Shown here piece by piece: positions 60,802-64,000 of a stretch of DNA of 64,000 nt. The position numbers and the translations under genes are program-made. The DNA lies in NCBI GenBank assembly GCA_002706605.1, contig PALT01000017.1, positions 50,188-114,187 of the forward strand, written 5' to 3'. The stretch is from Rhodovulum sp. (GTDB lineage Bacteria > Pseudomonadota > Alphaproteobacteria > Rhodobacterales > Rhodobacteraceae). Position 1 is the stretch's first letter, and every line of letters starts with the position of its first letter. Below the pieces are notes generated by a model that was not told the DNA's origin, searched no databases, and was given only the letters and a program-made list of their open reading frames with translations.

Positions 60802-60990
60802 ATGCGCCGCTTGTTCCAACGATTTCTGTTCAGCGAAACCGGTGCTGTGACCGTCGACTGGGTCGTCCTGACCGCGGCCTGTATCGGCCTTGGGTTTGGC
60901 GTCGTGACCGTCATCGCAAGCTCTGAGGAAAACGTCGCCAATAGCGTCAGCACGACGATCGCGACGATCACCCCAGAGGCGGGCGACTAA
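60802..60990 (+). CDS. Flp-type pilin 2 (minor pilin or second pilin)
   Basis: A 62-residue prepilin related to pilin 1: leader MRRLFQRFLFSETG, then AVTVDWVVLTAACIGLGFGV, with the same Asp-Trp after the cleavage point and a Cys in the helix. The C-terminus ITPEAGD resembles ITPDAGDS of pilin 1. AAGGAGA supports ATG 60802 over an upstream ATG at 60772. Tandem pilins allow a major and a minor subunit, or a spare copy. cpaB follows 160 bases downstream. Confidence 0.85.
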   Translation: MRRLFQRFLFSETGAVTVDWVVLTAACIGLGFGVVTVIASSEENVANSVSTTIATITPEAGD

Positions 60991-61150
60991 TCCACCCGCC
61001 CGCAGGGAACTGTTCCTGAAATCGCAAAAATCCGTTGTTTCGCCGCGACTGAACCACGTTTTTGCCCCATTTCAAGAACATGTTTTAGCCTGAGGTACAA
61101 GGTACGCGCGCGCCCCACGGGGCCGTTGTGCGATTGGGAAAGGAAACACC

Positions 61151-62005
61151 ATGCGTATGGTATTTGGTCTTGTCTTGCTGGTTGGCATCGGCCTTGCCGG
61201 TTTTGCCGTGTACATGGCGCAAGGGTATATTTCGCAATATCAAACCGCTTTGGCACAGGAACGTGCCGCACGTGAAAAACAGGTCAAACTGACCGACGTT
61301 TACGTCGCCGCCCGCCCGTTGAAATACGGCGAGCAACTGACCCTTGAAGACGCCAAACTGATCAAATGGCCCGAAGAATTCCTGCCCGAAGGGGCATTTA
61401 CGACCGAAGACGCGCTGCTGCCCGGTGAAAACGCCGAGTTCCGCACGGTTCTGCGCGCGATGGAGGCGAATGAGCCCCTGTTGGCCGTAAAACTGACCGA
61501 ACCCGGTCAGGATGCGGGGATCACCTCGCGTCTGTCCCGCGGCATGCGTGCCTTTGCGATCAATGTGGATGTCAGTTCCGGCGTGTCTGGCTTTCTGCGT
61601 CCTGGCGACCGCGTCGATGTGTATTGGACCGGCTCGACCGGTCAGGCCCGTGAGACCCGCAAGGTGACCAAGTTGATTGAGGCCAACGTCCGCCTGATCG
61701 CCGTGGACCAAACGGCTGATGAGGACCGCTATAGCCCTGTTATTGCGCGCACTGTCACGGTTGAGGCCTCGCCCCAACAGGTGGCCGCGCTGGCACAGGC
61801 CCAATCCACCGGCAAACTGTCCCTGTCCCTTGTCGGGGCACAGGATGACACCACCGCAGAGTCCGTTGAAATCAACCAGCGTCAGTTGCTCGGCATTCCC
61901 GAAGAAGAGCAAGTCGTCGAAAAGAAAGCCGAAAAACAGGTTTGCACTATTCGAACACGCAAAGGGTCGGACGTGATCGAAATCCCGATCCCCTGCACGA
62001 ACTGA
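61151..62005 (+). CDS. cpaB: Flp pilus assembly protein CpaB (RcpC)
   Basis: A 284-residue inner-membrane-anchored periplasmic protein. The N-terminal helix VFGLVLLVGIGLAGFAVYMA is followed by an SAF domain (VYVAARPLKYGEQLTLEDAK) and the RcpC-like block LSRGMRAFAINVDVSSGVSG, FLRPGDRVDVYWTGS. CpaB helps gate or stabilise the secretin. AAAGGAAAC before ATG 61151 is a strong ribosome site. No cpaA prepilin peptidase precedes it; it may lie elsewhere. Confidence 0.93.
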   Translation: MRMVFGLVLLVGIGLAGFAVYMAQGYISQYQTALAQERAAREKQVKLTDVYVAARPLKYGEQLTLEDAKLIKWPEEFLPEGAFTTEDALLPGENAEFRTVLRAMEANEPLLAVKLTEPGQDAGITSRLSRGMRAFAINVDVSSGVSGFLRPGDRVDVYWTGSTGQARETRKVTKLIEANVRLIAVDQTADEDRYSPVIARTVTVEASPQQVAALAQAQSTGKLSLSLVGAQDDTTAESVEINQRQLLGIPEEEQVVEKKAEKQVCTIRTRKGSDVIEIPIPCTN

Positions 62006-62031
62006 TGCCTTGACCCAAAACCGTACGTCGC

Positions 62032-62053
62032 GGCGCGCCCCATTGGGTGCGCC
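62032..62053 (+). terminator. Hairpin between cpaB and cpaC
   Basis: GGCGCGCCC and GGGTGCGCC (one G-U) pair around CATT, 26 bases after the cpaB stop, without a clear T-run. Possible attenuator in the 198-base cpaB-cpaC gap. Confidence 0.45.
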
Positions 62054-62203
62054 GTACCCGTTTGTGAACAATGTTGCCGGTTATCCACATTAAAACACCT
62101 ATTCAAGTTCTTGTTTGTTGCAAAAAAACAGGGTTTCACGCATTCTGACCCCCAAAAGGGCATAAAGACCCGAACTGAGGCGTGATCGGAAAGGCAGGAT
62201 CAC

Positions 62204-63634
62204 ATGAAATTTTTGACGATTTTACGCGCCGCTGCGTTGGGCGCGGTATGTGCGTTTTCATTTGCCCAACTTTCTTGGGCTGAAAACCTGCGCATCATGG
62301 AAGGCGGAACGTCCAGCACGTTGAGCGTGCCGATGAACCGCGCCGTCGTGGTCGAAAGCGATACCGTCTTTGCCGAATTGTCGATCGCCAACCCCGCGAT
62401 CGCCGATATTTCTACGTTGTCGGATCGCACGATCTATGTTCTGGGCCGTACGCCCGGTCGCACGACCCTGACGCTGCTTGGGCCGGATGGACGCTTGATC
62501 ACCAACGTTGAGGTCCATGTCAGCCCCGACATCAGTGAACTCAAAGAACGGCTGGGCGAGGTATTGCCTGGCGAACCGATTGAGGTCCGCCCCGCCAACG
62601 ATGGCCTGGTGCTGTCCGGCACCGTGTCGTCGGCGGCCTCGATTGACCGCGCTCTGGATTTGGCCAACCGCTATGCGCCCGAACGCGTATCGAACCTGAT
62701 GGTCGTTGGTGGCAGCCAGCAGGTCATGCTCAAGGTGCGCTTTGCCGAGATGAACCGCTCAGTCCGCAAGAGCCTTTCTTCGTCCATCGCGATCAGCGGG
62801 ATCGGAGATGGCGGCGACATCGGTTTTGTGGGCGGCAACGGCACCTACATTGAGGGCGACAACCTTGTGAACCTGTTTGACGGCGACTCGACCACGGGTG
62901 TCGCGCGCAGCACCGAGGCGAACGGCGCGTTCCAATTCGGCATCGACGCCGGCAGTTTTCAGGTCGCACTGCTGCTTGAGGCATTGGAAACGAACGGGTT
63001 TGTCCGCACCTTGGCCGAACCGAACCTGACGGCCTTGTCCGGTCAGGCCGCAGAGTTCCTTGCCGGTGGTGAATACCCCGTTCCGGTCACGAATGATGAG
63101 GGTGCGATTTCGGTCGAGTACCGTCCCTTTGGTATCCAGCTGAACTTTACCCCGCGCGTCGTGGGCAAGAACATCAACCTGCGCCTGAACGCCTCGGTCA
63201 GCGGGATCGACCCGACCGTGTCCTTCTCGGACGGCGGCATTACTGTGGCTGGTTTCTCGACCCGCTCGACCTCGACCACGGTCGAACTGCACGATGGTGA
63301 GAGCTTTGCCATCGCGGGCCTATTGCAGGACGACTTCACCTCGCTGAACGGTCAGGTGCCGTGGCTGGGCGATATCCCGATCCTTGGTGCCCTGTTCCGC
63401 AGCTCGGAATATCAGCGCAGCCAGAGCGAATTGGTGATCATCATCACCGCCCATCTGGTCACCCCGACCCGTGGCGAGGCGCTTGCCCTGCCGACGGACC
63501 GCGTGCGTCCCCCGACCGAGAACGAGCTGTTCCTGCACGGTCAGGTCGCCGCACCGAACCGTCCGAAATCCGGCGCAGCGGGCGAAGTTGCCCGTCAGGA
63601 TTTCAGCGGATCCTATGGCTATGTGTTGGAGTAA
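62204..63634 (+). CDS. cpaC: Flp pilus secretin CpaC (RcpA)
   Basis: A 476-residue outer-membrane secretin with a signal peptide (AAALGAVCAFSFAQLSWA-E). The N-terminal pilus domain has MNRAVVVESDTVFAELSIAN, and a BON-like domain lies near residues 105-165 (VRPANDGLVLSGTVSSAASI). The secretin core contains FQVALLLEALETNGFVRTLA, FLAGGEYPVPV and IQLNFTPRVVGKNINLRLNA, ending LVIIITAHLVTP. It forms the exit pore for Flp pili. A stop 4 bases before the next start indicates coupling. Confidence 0.95.
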   Translation: MKFLTILRAAALGAVCAFSFAQLSWAENLRIMEGGTSSTLSVPMNRAVVVESDTVFAELSIANPAIADISTLSDRTIYVLGRTPGRTTLTLLGPDGRLITNVEVHVSPDISELKERLGEVLPGEPIEVRPANDGLVLSGTVSSAASIDRALDLANRYAPERVSNLMVVGGSQQVMLKVRFAEMNRSVRKSLSSSIAISGIGDGGDIGFVGGNGTYIEGDNLVNLFDGDSTTGVARSTEANGAFQFGIDAGSFQVALLLEALETNGFVRTLAEPNLTALSGQAAEFLAGGEYPVPVTNDEGAISVEYRPFGIQLNFTPRVVGKNINLRLNASVSGIDPTVSFSDGGITVAGFSTRSTSTTVELHDGESFAIAGLLQDDFTSLNGQVPWLGDIPILGALFRSSEYQRSQSELVIIITAHLVTPTRGEALALPTDRVRPPTENELFLHGQVAAPNRPKSGAAGEVARQDFSGSYGYVLE

Positions 63635-63638
63635 ACCG

Positions 63639-64000
63639 ATGCAGATCAAACATGTCCTGATCACCGGTGCCGTCACACTTGCCCTGTCCGCCTGTAGCCC
63701 CAGTAGCGTGATCGACTTTTATTCGCCCGCTGGAGACTCGCTTGACGATGGGGATTTCGGCAACTCGACACGCAATAACCTGCTGGTTCAAACCGGTCAG
63801 GCGAATGCCGCGATCAACCTGACGCGCAAATTCGCCTCGGACGTGCCCAGCACCGTGAACTTTGCGTTTAACAGCGCGGTTCTGGACCAAGAGGCACGCA
63901 TCGCGCTGGATCAACAGGCCGCGTGGATCAACGAATACTCGCTGGCCACGTTCCGCGTTTATGGTCACACGGACGCCGTCGGTTCGAACAGCTACAACAA
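63639..64000 (+). CDS. OmpA-family lipoprotein of the tad locus (3' end outside window)
   Basis: The visible 120 codons start MQIKHVLITGAVTLALSAC, a lipoprotein leader with lipobox LSAC, so the mature protein starts at Cys19. FNSAVLDQEARIALDQQAAW and FRVYGHTDAVGSNSYN are the OmpA peptidoglycan-binding domain. In Rhodobacterales tad loci an OmpA-type lipoprotein after cpaC may take the place of CpaD. The ATG is 4 bases after the cpaC stop, within its translation unit. Confidence 0.88.
   Translation, partial: MQIKHVLITGAVTLALSACSPSSVIDFYSPAGDSLDDGDFGNSTRNNLLVQTGQANAAINLTRKFASDVPSTVNFAFNSAVLDQEARIALDQQAAWINEYSLATFRVYGHTDAVGSNSYN

Noticed and set aside
1..64000. CRISPR arrays, tRNA/rRNA genes, insertion sequences, phage genes
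   Set aside because: No regularly spaced repeats, no cloverleaf or rRNA sequence, and no transposase, integrase or phage structural protein was found on either strand by reading.

Overview
The window is ordinary chromosomal DNA of a GC-rich alphaproteobacterium, most probably of the Rhodobacterales (Roseobacter/Rhodobacter group). The evidence is gene content and order: a ctaC-ctaB-ctaG-ctaE-SURF1-thrC-M16 peptidase cluster next to tldD, an aa3-oxidase cluster without subunit I, a tad/Flp pilus locus with an OmpA-type lipoprotein after the secretin, a GAF-containing PTS-Ntr enzyme I, DUF2125, DUF1178 and FmdB-type proteins, and strong G/C preference at third codon positions. I see no rRNA, tRNA, CRISPR array, insertion sequence or prophage. 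Coding density is high, and only one gene-free gap exceeds 300 bases (60117-60443).

Layout. 1-2886: an ExbB/MotA-like channel protein and a coiled-coil OmpA-domain partner. 2952-7399: ChaC, DUF2125, and an overlapping hisC/tyrC/extensin-like operon. 7583-11833: rpsD, a Hint-domain protein, an LpxR-like outer membrane enzyme and a secreted hydrolase. 11887-15763: an operon of secreted alpha/beta hydrolase, PNPOx-like protein, DUF1348 protein and a possible small membrane protein, facing a TetR regulator across three copies of a 15-17 bp repeat; then an OhrR/MarR regulator. 15819-17847: omega-amino acid transaminase divergent from an XRE-cupin regulator. 17848-28831: a short-chain amide/urea island (fmdB, fmdA, urtE-A) divergent from a large transporter-like hybrid histidine kinase and a LuxR-type response regulator. 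28910-42304: housekeeping and metabolic genes (RNA methyltransferase, Kdo transferase, HDAC-like, glutathione peroxidase, lysC, ptsP, apt) plus a very small RHH regulator/peptide pair. 42311-53297: DsrE-like protein, FAD oxidoreductase, GNAT, M16 peptidase, thrC, cytochrome oxidase genes, tldD. 53421-58663: dprA, topA, scoAB. 58758-64000: an unknown repeat-containing secreted protein, a lytic transglycosylase, two Flp pilins, cpaB, cpaC and the start of an OmpA lipoprotein.

How the parts work together. In the amide island, a binding-protein-dependent transporter would import urea or short amides and formamidase would release ammonia. The divergent kinase, whose N-terminal half resembles an NCS1 permease and which carries a nine-cysteine cluster before its kinase core, is a plausible sensor for this island through its response regulator; a dyad between the two transcription units is a candidate binding site. 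That regulatory link is inference from position. This system and the proton-channel/coiled-coil pair at the left edge are the most interesting parts of the window. Smaller curiosities are the RHH/38-residue peptide pair, a four-codon upstream ORF ahead of the first pilin, repeated TTTGCAAA boxes before ptsP, and an unknown secreted protein with three degenerate repeats.
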